Notes under the pieces: model-generated
What the model saw: the letters and a program-made list of their open reading frames with translations, nothing else
What the model was told of the DNA's origin: nothing
The model's database searches: none
Made by a program: the position numbers and the translations under genes
From: Nitrospiraceae bacterium
GTDB lineage: Bacteria > Hydrogenedentota > Hydrogenedentia > Hydrogenedentales > SLHB01
Length of the DNA: 35,372 bases
Direction of reading: 5' to 3'
Assembly (NCBI GenBank): GCA_011682535.1
Contig: JAACEL010000002.1
Location: 1-35,372, forward strand
Shown here: positions 15,581 to 24,059 of the stretch, piece by piece
Layout: every line of letters starts with the position of its first letter
Numbering within the stretch: the stretch's first letter is position 1

Positions 15581-18500
15581 CTAGGCGCGGGTCGCGTTTC
15601 TCCGGACGATCAGGCCCAGGGCGAACGAGAGGGCGAACAGCGTCGTGCCTAGTGATAACCACATTGCACGGCCGCCGCCAGCGCCGATCTCGATCGAGAC
15701 CGTGTTGCCCAGCGCGAGTTCGATGGCCTGGCCAAGCTGCATGACGCCGGCGTGGTTGACCTGAATCTCGATGTAGGTCTGGCCGTCTACGTCCACCGTG
15801 CGCCGACTCTCGGGCGCCATCCACCCGACTACGTTATCGGCCGGGTACCAGCCTTGGTGGCTGGTGGTTTCGCTGTAGTAGTAGATGTCGAGGGCGTCCG
15901 CGCTGACACCTGCCGGTACCGGCAGTTGCAAGGTCAACGGTTCGGCGAAGACGCCGGCCGGCTGCACGCGGTATACCGACGACTGCGGCGCGGCGATCAC
16001 TTCGGGAAGAGCCTCAATACTGTCGACCTCGACCAACTCGGGTACGTTGTCCAGCGCCTTGTCCGCGGCGATGAGGAAATCCTTGGACAGCGGGCCGATG
16101 ATGTCGCCATCGACGGTGACGGCGCCTACGGTCAAGGTGACGCTTTCACCCGGTGCAAAGGGTTCCCCGGGCTCGAAGACCACCCAGCCGTCGTTCTCGG
16201 CGTCCGCGGCCAGCCAGGCGCCGCCGGAGGCGAACCAGCCGCCGCCCTCGGCCACGGCCCAGGCGGACTCGGGGTCGATGGCGGCTTCGGCCGTCACACG
16301 CACGGCCAGTGAAGCGGTTGCGGCAGCCTTGGCGAGGGGAGAGTCCTCGACGCTCAACGGCATCGAAGGCTCGGAGATTTTCTCGTCGAGGCGCTTGAAG
16401 AGCTGCCCGCAGATTCCGCCAGGTTCGTCGATGGCCGACTCGAGCAGGAAGGTCACGGCGATCTGTTGGCCGAGGACGGTGGTCACGTTGCGTGTCTGCG
16501 GGGCGTAGTCCTGCGCCGAGACGGTCAGCGTGTAATCGCCCGGCCGCACGTTGGTGAAGGTGTAGAGTCCGTCCACGCTGCTGGTGAGCACCCGGCCCGG
16601 CGGGTCGAGGCGGACCGAGGCGTCGAGAATTGGGTCGAGGGACTCGGAGTCGCGCACGCTGCACACGATTGTGGAGCGCTGCTCGAAGTATTCGAACGCG
16701 TCCACCGCGGTGACCGCGCCACCCAGCGTGGTGACGGTTACGTCGACCCATTCCGCGGTGGTGTGGGCGGGCGTCAGTATTTCGATCTCCGTGTCAGTGA
16801 CATTGACGATCGTAGCGGCTGCGGTGTTGAATTCCACCGATTGCGCCGTTGCGAGCGCAGTGCCCTGGACCAACACGGTGTCGCCGCCGGAGATGTGTCC
16901 TTCGTCTGGCGACAGGGCGCTGATGGTGGGCACGCCCAGGTACTGATAGGCGTCTTCCACCCGGTGTACGCCGGTCGTCGTGGTGACCTCGACGGCTACG
17001 AAGCCCGGAGCGTTGGGCGGCGCAACGACTTGCAGGCGCGTTTCTTCGGCCGACAGGATCTGTGCGGCCACGCCGCCGAAGGTGATGGAGCGGGTGAGGG
17101 CCAGGTTGCGTCCACGCACGGAGAGCACCTCGCCGCCGACGGCCTTACCCACGCTCGGGGTGATGGCGCCCAGTTCGGGCGGTCCCGGCGGTTCGACGAA
17201 CATGAATCCGGCTACGGCGACCACATCGCCCATTGGCGTGGTGACGTGCACGTCGACAACGCCGCGTTCGTGAGGCGGGGTAAGTACCTCGAGCACCGTG
17301 TCGGAGGCACCGACAATCGTGGCCGCTTCGCCGCCGAATGTGACGGCGGTTGCCTCCGCGAGGCGTCCACCGAGGATGTCCACCGCCTCGCCGCCGAGGA
17401 TGGTGCCCTTGGCGGGGCTCAATTCGCCCAGGAACGGGATCTGACGGAAGACGGCCTGCACGTTTTTGTCGTCGTCCATGGTGATGACGGTGGGATTGGC
17501 GCCGCCTTGCAGGTCGCCCTGCCACTGATCGAACACCCAGCCCTCGGCGGGGGTCGCGATCAGGGTGATCTGCTTGCCCTCCGCATAGACGTACGCGCCT
17601 GGCGGCGGGTTGACGGTGTTCACGCCGCCGCCGCCGATGATATTGCCGATCGTGAGCGTATAGGTGACCGGAGCGGCGGCGAACACCGCCGTGATGGTCT
17701 TGTCGCCGTCCATGGTGATGGAGGTCGGGTTGGCTTCTCCGGTGAGGTTTCCCTTCCAGTGGTCGAACACCCATCCGCTTTGCGGTGTTGCCGACAGGGG
17801 CACTGGCGTGCCTTCGAAATAGCGGTAGAAACCGGCGGCGGGTTGAATCGTGCCGTTGCCCTCGACAACCGTGGCCAAGGTGTAGTCGAAACCGTCTTCC
17901 ACGAAGACGGCGACCACGTTCTTCGGTCCGTCCATGACGATGGTGAACGGGTTGGCCGCGCCTGGAGGCACGTCGCCCTCCCAGCGATCGAACACCCAGC
18001 CCAGTTGGGGAATGGCGTCGATGCTGACCGGGGTGTTCTCGGTGTACTCGCCGTTCTCGCCCACCGGATCGACCTGGACGTCACCGCCGCCTATGGTGCT
18101 GGTCGTCAGCGGATAGAGCGGGCCTCGTTCCACGAAGAAGGCCGTGACGGTCTTGTCCGCGTTCATGACCAGTGTGATGGGGTTCAGGCCGGCCTGCGCG
18201 AGGTCGATGTCGCCTTCCCAGTGGTCGAACAGCCATTCGTCGTCCGGGAAGGCCGTGATCAGTACTTCAGCGCCTTCGCTGTAGTCCGTCTCGCCGGTGG
18301 GCGTGGTCGTGCCATTGCCGCTCACATCGACCGTCAGTGTATAGGCGCCGGCTGCTTCGAGGAATACGGCCGTGGCGCGCTTATCCGCGTCCATCGTGAC
18401 CACGACGGGGTTGTCGGTTGCCGTCACATCGCCTTCCCATCGATCGAACACCCAACCTTCCGCCGGGGTGGCCGTCAGCGTGACTTCGGTGCCCTGTGAA

Positions 18501-20128
18501 TAGGCGCGGGTGCCGGCCGGCGGCTCCACGGAGCCTTCGCCGCGTACCGCGGTGGTCAACTGATAGGTTTGCCCGTGCTGATCGCAGGTACCGTCGAATT
18601 CCACGAGCACCTCGCGCTCGATGAGCGAGGGGATGTCGAAGCAGAGATTCTCCTGGCTCAACTGGTTGCCGCGCAGGTCGACGCGATCCTGCACAAGGGG
18701 GCTCCCCGTCGGTCCGAGACCCGTGTTGGCGACCAGCGCGCTGATGTCGCTGATCTTGTTGTTCGTGAGCGACAGCACGGTGAGATCCGGCAGACCCGCC
18801 AGCGGCGACAGGCCCGTGATCAGGTTGTCGCCGAGGATCACCACGGCCAGATCCGTGAGGAACGTCAGCGAGGTGATGTCGCTGACCATGTTGCCCGACG
18901 CGTCCACGAATACCAGGTCCTTCATGCCCTGTACCGGCGTGAGCGACGAGATCTGGTTGTCCCACAGTCCCAGGCGCATGACTTTGGTCAGATTCGTGAC
19001 GGGCGTGATGTCGCTGACCATGTTGCCGCCGATGTCCAGTTCGATCAACTCGCGGAAGTCGTCGACGATCCCGATGTTGGCGATTTGGTTGTTGCTGAGG
19101 GTGAGTCGGCGCAGGTTGCGCATCAACCGGAGATCCTCCAAAGCGGCGTCATCCAGTTGGTTGTCGTGCAGGAACAGGGCCAGCATCCCGCCCAGATTCT
19201 CGATACCGCTGAGGCTCGTCAGCTCATTGTCTTGCAGTTCCAGGTAGCTCAGGCCGTACAACTCGTGGATAGGCGTCAAGTCGCTGATGCGGTTGCCCGC
19301 CAGATACAGGGAAGTGATCTTGCCCAGTCCCGACAGTGCGGTGAGGTCGCTGATGCGGTTGCCGCCCAGCAGCAGCATTTCCAGGTTGATGCACGCTTCC
19401 AGTCCCTTGAGATTCTCGATGCCCTTATCGGAAGCGTCGAACGCTTCCAGCCGCGCCAGGTCGACGTCATAGAGATCATCCAGCGGCGAGAGGCCCAGGA
19501 ACAACAGCAGTTGTTTCTTGAGGTTCGGGTCGGGCACGTCGACCAGCAGGCGGCCGCATTCACCTTCGGAGTACACGGTCACTTCGAGCGCCTCGAGCGC
19601 GGGAATGATGGTGCATAGGCCTTCCTGGTTGATGAGGTTACCCGTGACGTTGAGGATATCGCCTGCGCCCAGCGCCGGGTGGCCCGACAGCGGGGAGAGA
19701 TCAACGAGCTTGTTGTCGTGGAAGAACAGGAAACGTAATTCGAGGAGGCCGGCCAGCGGTGAGAGGTCGGAGATCTGGTTCTCCCACATGTAGATGTCGC
19801 GTAACGCAGGGAGCGAAGCGAGCGGAGCGATGTCGTCGATGGCGTTGCCGTACAGGTACACTTCGACGAGGTCGGTGCAGTACTCGAGCCCGGTGAGGTC
19901 TTCGATGCCCCGGAAAGTCGCGTTGAGCGAAGTGAACCCTACGCCGACGAGATCGGTGTCCTCGATGGGGCCCGATGGCTTTCCGATCGTGGTACGGATG
20001 GCCTGCTCGAGGCTGACATCGGGAAAGGTCACCTCGAACGCTTGCACCTGACTCGGGATCACGATTGCCGCGATGGCCAGCAACACCACGCCCGACAAGC
20101 CTTTACAGTCCATTAACGCTCTGCGCAT
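15581..20128 (-). CDS. Large exported surface protein: leucine-rich repeats, five InlB-type repeats, three TIG domains, C-terminal membrane anchor
   Basis: A 1515-aa protein with a signal peptide (cleavage likely after residue 30, VQA/FEV). Residues about 40-520 are internalin-like 22-residue leucine-rich repeats (NQISDLSPLAGL type). Five divergent InlB B-repeats follow at about 525-895, each with a W-[VL]-F-D-x-W-[EKQ]-G-[DN] core. Three IPT/TIG domains occupy about 896-1146, and a carboxypeptidase-regulatory-like domain lies at about 1147-1230. The C-terminus has a hydrophobic segment (WLSLGTTLFALSFALGLIV) and a short basic tail (RRNATRA), so it is probably anchored or sorted. These modules mediate binding to proteins or glycans rather than catalysis. 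The ATG has gaggag 6 nt upstream. It stands alone between divergent and co-directional neighbours. Confidence 0.9.
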   Translation of the reverse strand: MRRALMDCKGLSGVVLLAIAAIVIPSQVQAFEVTFPDVSLEQAIRTTIGKPSGPIEDTDLVGVGFTSLNATFRGIEDLTGLEYCTDLVEVYLYGNAIDDIAPLASLPALRDIYMWENQISDLSPLAGLLELRFLFFHDNKLVDLSPLSGHPALGAGDILNVTGNLINQEGLCTIIPALEALEVTVYSEGECGRLLVDVPDPNLKKQLLLFLGLSPLDDLYDVDLARLEAFDASDKGIENLKGLEACINLEMLLLGGNRISDLTALSGLGKITSLYLAGNRISDLTPIHELYGLSYLELQDNELTSLSGIENLGGMLALFLHDNQLDDAALEDLRLMRNLRRLTLSNNQIANIGIVDDFRELIELDIGGNMVSDITPVTNLTKVMRLGLWDNQISSLTPVQGMKDLVFVDASGNMVSDITSLTFLTDLAVVILGDNLITGLSPLAGLPDLTVLSLTNNKISDISALVANTGLGPTGSPLVQDRVDLRGNQLSQENLCFDIPSLIEREVLVEFDGTCDQHGQTYQLTTAVRGEGSVEPPAGTRAYSQGTEVTLTATPAEGWVFDRWEGDVTATDNPVVVTMDADKRATAVFLEAAGAYTLTVDVSGNGTTTPTGETDYSEGAEVLITAFPDDEWLFDHWEGDIDLAQAGLNPITLVMNADKTVTAFFVERGPLYPLTTSTIGGGDVQVDPVGENGEYTENTPVSIDAIPQLGWVFDRWEGDVPPGAANPFTIVMDGPKNVVAVFVEDGFDYTLATVVEGNGTIQPAAGFYRYFEGTPVPLSATPQSGWVFDHWKGNLTGEANPTSITMDGDKTITAVFAAAPVTYTLTIGNIIGGGGVNTVNPPPGAYVYAEGKQITLIATPAEGWVFDQWQGDLQGGANPTVITMDDDKNVQAVFRQIPFLGELSPAKGTILGGEAVDILGGRLAEATAVTFGGEAATIVGASDTVLEVLTPPHERGVVDVHVTTPMGDVVAVAGFMFVEPPGPPELGAITPSVGKAVGGEVLSVRGRNLALTRSITFGGVAAQILSAEETRLQVVAPPNAPGFVAVEVTTTTGVHRVEDAYQYLGVPTISALSPDEGHISGGDTVLVQGTALATAQSVEFNTAAATIVNVTDTEIEILTPAHTTAEWVDVTVTTLGGAVTAVDAFEYFEQRSTIVCSVRDSESLDPILDASVRLDPPGRVLTSSVDGLYTFTNVRPGDYTLTVSAQDYAPQTRNVTTVLGQQIAVTFLLESAIDEPGGICGQLFKRLDEKISEPSMPLSVEDSPLAKAAATASLAVRVTAEAAIDPESAWAVAEGGGWFASGGAWLAADAENDGWVVFEPGEPFAPGESVTLTVGAVTVDGDIIGPLSKDFLIAADKALDNVPELVEVDSIEALPEVIAAPQSSVYRVQPAGVFAEPLTLQLPVPAGVSADALDIYYYSETTSHQGWYPADNVVGWMAPESRRTVDVDGQTYIEIQVNHAGVMQLGQAIELALGNTVSIEIGAGGGRAMWLSLGTTLFALSFALGLIVRRNATRA

Positions 20129-20436
20129 TGCTGTCTCCTCGTTCCTGAACGCCTAGAGCCCCCCGTAGCGTTTCGCGCATTCCTACCAAAGGGTCGGCCT
20201 TACTGCGAGTTTACGTTTTCTGATGTAATTTGTAAAGAGATTTTACCCTAAGTCGCCCTTTCAACACCAGTTAAATCGACGCAATCGGACCCCAACAGAG
20301 ACTGTTTGGTCCCTGTTTTTGGGTTCGGGCCTCTCCGTCGAGGGGGAGCGCAGGGCAGGTTACTGAGGAAACGATCGCCAGGCGGCGCGGTAGGATGAAG
20401 GATGTAGTACACGGCAGTAGTCTGGAGGATTCTTGT
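20129..20436. other. Divergent intergenic region between the LRR protein and lipoprotein genes
   Basis: About 308 bp separate two divergent starts. The left part (20205-20275) is AT-richer than the rest of the window and would suit a promoter for the minus-strand gene, for example ttacaa near 20236-20241 (minus strand), but no pair of boxes is convincing. The right part carries a hairpin at 20287-20312 followed by a T-run. Confidence 0.45.
20287..20320 (+). terminator. Terminator-like hairpin with T-run upstream of the lipoprotein gene
   Basis: GGACCCCAACAG pairs imperfectly (one bulge) with CTGTTTGGTCC around an AGA loop, followed by ctgttttt. It has the form of an intrinsic terminator on the plus strand, yet no plus-strand gene precedes it. 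It could be a leader attenuator for the gene at 20437 if transcription begins upstream, or simply a relic. Confidence 0.4.
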
Positions 20437-21075
20437 ATGACAAAGAGCGCAAACGCCCGGAATATGCTGTTGATGACCGCTGTGATCGTTGGTTTTGGAC
20501 TGGCCGGTATGGGATGTTCGCCAACGATCCCGTTCGCGTTCGACATCTCTATCAACTTGGGAACGTATGACTTGAGTGCCCTGCAGGTCTACGCGGGGCT
20601 GTTCGCCGGGGCCGAGATTCCCGAGGATTTCGAGGCGCCTGCGTTACCCGTGTGCAACTTGCCCACACAGGAGGAGATCCGGGAGCTGGTGAGCGAAGCC
20701 GCTGGCGATTGGGTGGCTAACCTCATTCATCTCAAGGCGATGAACCTGGTTGCGACCGAACTCACGGCCATATCGGGCGATTTCGACGACCTCACGTACC
20801 TCTCGTTGCAGTGGCAACCCAAACCGTTGGGTGGTGTGGCCCAGCCCTCCGTGAACCTCGGCACGGCCGATTCGGCGTTGGGGCTTGGCACGCAAATCCT
20901 GTTGGGGCCGCCTGTTCCGGTGGATTTCCTGGCACTGATCGAGGATGACGCCGCCAACCCGGCGACGGAGTGTGCTTCGTTGGGCATCGACGTGGACGGC
21001 GTCGTGCCCAGCACCGTCCCCGTGATGGCGGTGACGGTCACGTTGAACGTCGTTGGCGAGGTCCGGCTGCGCTGA
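20437..21075 (+). CDS. Unrecognised putative lipoprotein
   Basis: A 212-aa protein I do not recognise. It begins with a basic N-terminus and hydrophobic stretch (NMLLMTAVIVGFGLAGMGC) with C27 as a likely lipidation site, although the box GMGC is not ideal. The mature part is acidic. It contains two further cysteines (PVCNLP and ECASLG), no membrane segments and an all-beta-looking C-terminus (VPVMAVTVTLNVVGEVRLR). The ATG at 20437 has tggagg 9-14 nt upstream; an in-frame ATG at 20395 lacks one. It is probably an envelope-anchored protein. The next gene (amrS) starts 79 nt later, so co-transcription is possible. Confidence 0.75.
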   Translation: MTKSANARNMLLMTAVIVGFGLAGMGCSPTIPFAFDISINLGTYDLSALQVYAGLFAGAEIPEDFEAPALPVCNLPTQEEIRELVSEAAGDWVANLIHLKAMNLVATELTAISGDFDDLTYLSLQWQPKPLGGVAQPSVNLGTADSALGLGTQILLGPPVPVDFLALIEDDAANPATECASLGIDVDGVVPSTVPVMAVTVTLNVVGEVRLR

Positions 21076-21153
21076 CCGGCTGCCGCGGCCCATTCTTAGA
21101 TGACTTGACGGTTGGTGCGGGGGGGCGCACAATGGGGCGAGAGGTGTTGCTTC

Positions 21154-22125
21154 GTGACCGTCCAATGTGAATTGTGCCCCAAGAACTGCGTGATCGCGCC
21201 TGGCCAGAGCGGTGAGTGCCGGATCCGGGTGAATGTGGACGGGCAACTGCTGGCGGTCACCTGCGGGTACCCGTGCTCCGTGCACGTGGATCCCGTCGAG
21301 AAGAAGCCGCTGTACCATTTCCTGCCCGGGTCGAGCATTCTGTCCATTGCCACCGTTGGCTGCAATCTGCACTGCAAGAATTGTCAGAACTGGGAGATCT
21401 CGCAGGAGGATCCGGAAAATGTGCGGGCACGCGAGTTGCCGCCCGCCCTGTTGCCCGAACTGGCCCGCCAGCAGGACTGTGAATCGGTGGCCTACACCTA
21501 TACTGATCCCTGCGCCTACTATGAGTATGCGCTCGACGGTTCAATCGCCGTGCGCGATGCGGGGCTCCGGAATGTGTTGGTGACGGCGGCCTACTGCAAC
21601 CAGGAGCCCTGGAAACGCTTGTGCGCGTACACGGATGGCGCCAATATCGACATCAAATCGATATCGGACCAGTTTTACCGGGACATCTGCTCGGGCCGCC
21701 TGGCTCCGGTGTTGAATGCGTGCGTGGCGGCGAAGTCGATGGCGGTGATGGTGGAGATTACCAATCTGGTGATCCCAACGCTCAACGATTCGGACGATGA
21801 TCTGCGCGAGTTGTGCCGCTGGATCGTCGAGAATCTAGGCAAGGATACGCCGCTGCACTTCTCGCGGTTTTTCCCCCACTACCAGATGCGCAATCTCCCG
21901 CCGACGCCGCCTGAAACGCTCGACCGTGCCAGGGCCATCGCGCTGGCGGAGGGGTTGTACTACGTTTACATCGGCAACCTGTCGCGGCCGGAGGCCGAGC
22001 ACACGTACTGCCATTCCTGCAAGGCGGTCTTGGTGAAGCGCCGAGGCTACCGGGTACTGGAAAACACGGTTCGCGCGGGGGCCTGTCCCCAATGCGGCAC
22101 GGAGGTCTACGGCGTATGGCAATGA
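21154..22125 (+). CDS. amrS: AmmeMemoRadiSam system radical SAM enzyme (AmrS)
   Basis: A 323-aa radical SAM protein. The cluster motif CNLHCKNC places cysteines at 70, 74 and 77. It is flanked by an N-terminal metal-like motif (CELCPKNC followed by GECRIR), which the family uses before the barrel, and by a C-terminal CHSC...CPQCG pair. Other family features are YTYTDPCAYYEY, NIDIKSISDQFYRDIC, LVIPTLNDSDDDLRELCRW and PLHFSRFFPHYQM. The family is named for its co-occurrence with Memo and AMMECR1 homologues, which is the arrangement here. Its reaction is not established. I choose the GTG at 21154 with gagagg upstream; a TTG at 21112 is also in frame. The stop overlaps the next ATG (ATGA). Confidence 0.92.
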   Translation: MTVQCELCPKNCVIAPGQSGECRIRVNVDGQLLAVTCGYPCSVHVDPVEKKPLYHFLPGSSILSIATVGCNLHCKNCQNWEISQEDPENVRARELPPALLPELARQQDCESVAYTYTDPCAYYEYALDGSIAVRDAGLRNVLVTAAYCNQEPWKRLCAYTDGANIDIKSISDQFYRDICSGRLAPVLNACVAAKSMAVMVEITNLVIPTLNDSDDDLRELCRWIVENLGKDTPLHFSRFFPHYQMRNLPPTPPETLDRARAIALAEGLYYVYIGNLSRPEAEHTYCHSCKAVLVKRRGYRVLENTVRAGACPQCGTEVYGVWQ

Positions 22126-22292
22126 AACGCAGGAGCTTTATCGAGGCGGTGATCGCCGCCCCATGGGTGTGGCTGGCGGCATGCGTGGCGCCGCGCCGCT
22201 GGCGCGAGGCGGTGCGATCACGGCATTATCCCGGACCGGTGGCGCCGCTCGACCCGGCTGAGATCCGGCGGCGGGGCCGGTGGGCGGGGTGA
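22122..22292 (+). CDS. 56-aa Tat/lipoprotein-like small protein in the AmmeMemoRadiSam locus
   Basis: A 56-aa ORF whose ATG at 22122 shares ATGA with the amrS stop, a classic coupled start. Its TGA at 22290-22292 is followed directly by the next gene's ribosome site. The N-terminus KRRSFIEA resembles a twin-arginine motif and is followed by a short hydrophobic stretch ending in LAAC (C21), a good lipobox. The remainder is basic, ending YPGPVAPLDPAEIRRRGRWAG. I recognise no characterised family. The placement and signal argue it is a real gene, perhaps an envelope partner of AmrS or AmrB. Confidence 0.65.
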   Translation: MKRRSFIEAVIAAPWVWLAACVAPRRWREAVRSRHYPGPVAPLDPAEIRRRGRWAG

Positions 22293-22310
22293 TTGATCGA
22301 GGGTGATGCG

Positions 22311-23885
22311 ATGCGGCGGCAACAGCGGGAGCACAGGGTTGGGGCGGCTAGTGTGGCGCGATTCGTGACGGTTTGGACGTTTATGGCGGTCGCGATCTCT
22401 TGCCGCGAGGAGGTGGCCGCCCGGGAACCGGAGGCCGGACCGGTGAAGCGCGTGCTGACGTCCGCCTTGGCGGGGCGTTGGTATACGGACGACGCGGCGG
22501 AGCTTTCCGAGGAACTGGACGGATACCTGGACTCGGTGGATGCGGAGCCGTTGGCGAACGTCCATGCGCTGATCCTGCCTCACGCGGGATACCGCTACTC
22601 CGGGCAGGTGGCCGCGTACGGTGTCAAACAGTTGGCGGGCCAGTCGTTCAAACGGGTCGTGGTGCTGGGGCCATCGCACCGTTTGCGGATGGCCAACCGG
22701 GCGAGCGTGCCGTCGGCCACGCACTATGCGACGCTGCTCGGCGAGGTCCCTCTCGACCTGGACTTCATCGCCGCTCTCAAACGTCATCCCCAGTTCGTGA
22801 CGGTGCCTGAAGCCCACGATGGCGAGCACAGTGTGCAGATCGAGGTGCCGTTACTGCAACGGGCGCTGGGCGCGTTCACGCTTGTGCCGATTGTGGTCGG
22901 CCAGCTTGACGCGGACACCGCGCGCGCGATGGGCGGGATTGTGAAGGGACTGTTGGGGCCGGACACGCTCGTCGTAGTCAGCAGCGACTTCGTCCACTAT
23001 GGGTCGCGGTTCGACTACGTGCCGTTCAAGGACGACGTGGCGGAGAACCTGAAGAAGCTCGATCTGGGCGCATGGGAGTTTATCGAGCGGCGCGATGTGG
23101 CCGGGTGGTATGACTACATTGACGAGACGGGCGCGACCATATGCGGCAGGCACGCGATTGCCGTGTTGCTGCCCATGTTGCCGGACGACTCATCCGCCCA
23201 TCTGCTCCGCTACGACACGTCGGGCCACATTACCAATGACTGGAGCAACTCGGTAAGCTACCTGAGCATCGCGTTCAGGTGTACGTGGGAAAGGGGAACA
23301 CCGATGGAAGCCGAGAAGCCGGACACCGCCACTCTCTCCGAGGACGAGAAGAAGCAGTTGCTGTCCTTAGCGCGGGGGACGTTGGAGTACTATGTCGAGC
23401 ATGACCGCATGCCCAAGCCGGCGGATCTGGGGGTAGCGATCACGGCGGGAATGGAGCAGGTGATGGGCGCGTTTGTGACGCTGCACGAGCACGGACGGCT
23501 GCGCGGCTGCATCGGCGAGATCTTCCCGCGGCGCCCGTTGTACGAGGCCGTCATGGACCACGCCGTGAATTCCGGCATGCGCGACCATCGGTTCACGCCA
23601 GTTGTGGCCGAAGAACTGCCCTTGCTGCACTACGAGATCTCCGCGTTGACGGTTCCCGAACCTGTCGCTTCCTATGAAGACATCGAGATCGGACGGCACG
23701 GCATGGTGATCGAGAAGAACGGGCGTACGGCGGTGTTCTTGCCCCAAGTCGCCCCGCAACAGGGCTGGGACATCGCCGAAACGCTCACTCAGTTGTCGCG
23801 TAAGGCCGGACTGCCCGGCGATGCCTGGAAGGAGGGGGCGGCGTTCACGGTTTTCGAGGCCATCGTGTTCGAGGAGGCGCAGTAG
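22311..23885 (+). CDS. AmmeMemoRadiSam Memo-AMMECR1 fusion (AmrB-AmrA) with an export signal
   Basis: A 524-aa fusion. Residues about 46-330 are a Memo/AmrB domain related to extradiol dioxygenases: LILPHAGYRYSGQ, VLGPSHRL, EHSVQIEVPLLQ, VVSSDFVHYG and GATICGRHAI, so the His/His/Cys putative metal site is retained. Residues about 335-520 are an AMMECR1/AmrA domain with the signature LRGCIGEI (C399) and MRDHRFTPV. Before them lies a basic start and a hydrophobic stretch (VARFVTVWTFMAVAISC) that looks like a signal or weak lipobox. Most Memo and AMMECR1 proteins are cytoplasmic, so this is unusual. The ATG at 22311 has gaggg 8 nt upstream; a TTG at 22293 is also in frame. The reaction is unknown. 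Confidence 0.9.
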   Translation: MRRQQREHRVGAASVARFVTVWTFMAVAISCREEVAAREPEAGPVKRVLTSALAGRWYTDDAAELSEELDGYLDSVDAEPLANVHALILPHAGYRYSGQVAAYGVKQLAGQSFKRVVVLGPSHRLRMANRASVPSATHYATLLGEVPLDLDFIAALKRHPQFVTVPEAHDGEHSVQIEVPLLQRALGAFTLVPIVVGQLDADTARAMGGIVKGLLGPDTLVVVSSDFVHYGSRFDYVPFKDDVAENLKKLDLGAWEFIERRDVAGWYDYIDETGATICGRHAIAVLLPMLPDDSSAHLLRYDTSGHITNDWSNSVSYLSIAFRCTWERGTPMEAEKPDTATLSEDEKKQLLSLARGTLEYYVEHDRMPKPADLGVAITAGMEQVMGAFVTLHEHGRLRGCIGEIFPRRPLYEAVMDHAVNSGMRDHRFTPVVAEELPLLHYEISALTVPEPVASYEDIEIGRHGMVIEKNGRTAVFLPQVAPQQGWDIAETLTQLSRKAGLPGDAWKEGAAFTVFEAIVFEEAQ

Positions 23886-23900
23886 GACGTGGGCGGAAGA

Positions 23901-23945
23901 TCCCGAACGCCGGGTGGCGTATTGTGGCGCGCCCGAAGTGCTTGG
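23901..23945 (+). repeat. REP-like dispersed repeat, copy B
   Basis: It reads tcccgaacgccgggtggcg, then tattgtggcgcgcccgaag and tgcttgg, nearly identical to the copy at 7220. It lies 16 nt after the amrBA stop. The following stretch, 23946-24050, is also noncoding. It contains ccaccaagcgg facing the tgcttgg end, so a larger hairpin of about 50 nt is possible. Confidence 0.8.
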
Positions 23946-24059
23946 GTGCTCGAAAGATACGCTCAGCCACGCCGCCACCAAGCGGGTGAGAAGCGACAAC
24001 GCTATGCGACGTAAATGCTGCCGCCCGAAGGGTTCTGGCCGAACTCCTAGGCCTATCAG

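Noticed and set aside
16466-18499. 677-aa plus-strand open frame inside the LRR/InlB protein gene
   Set aside because: It is antisense to a gene with clear repeat domains, has Gly/Arg/His-rich composition typical of GC-rich antisense reading, and shows no family motif.
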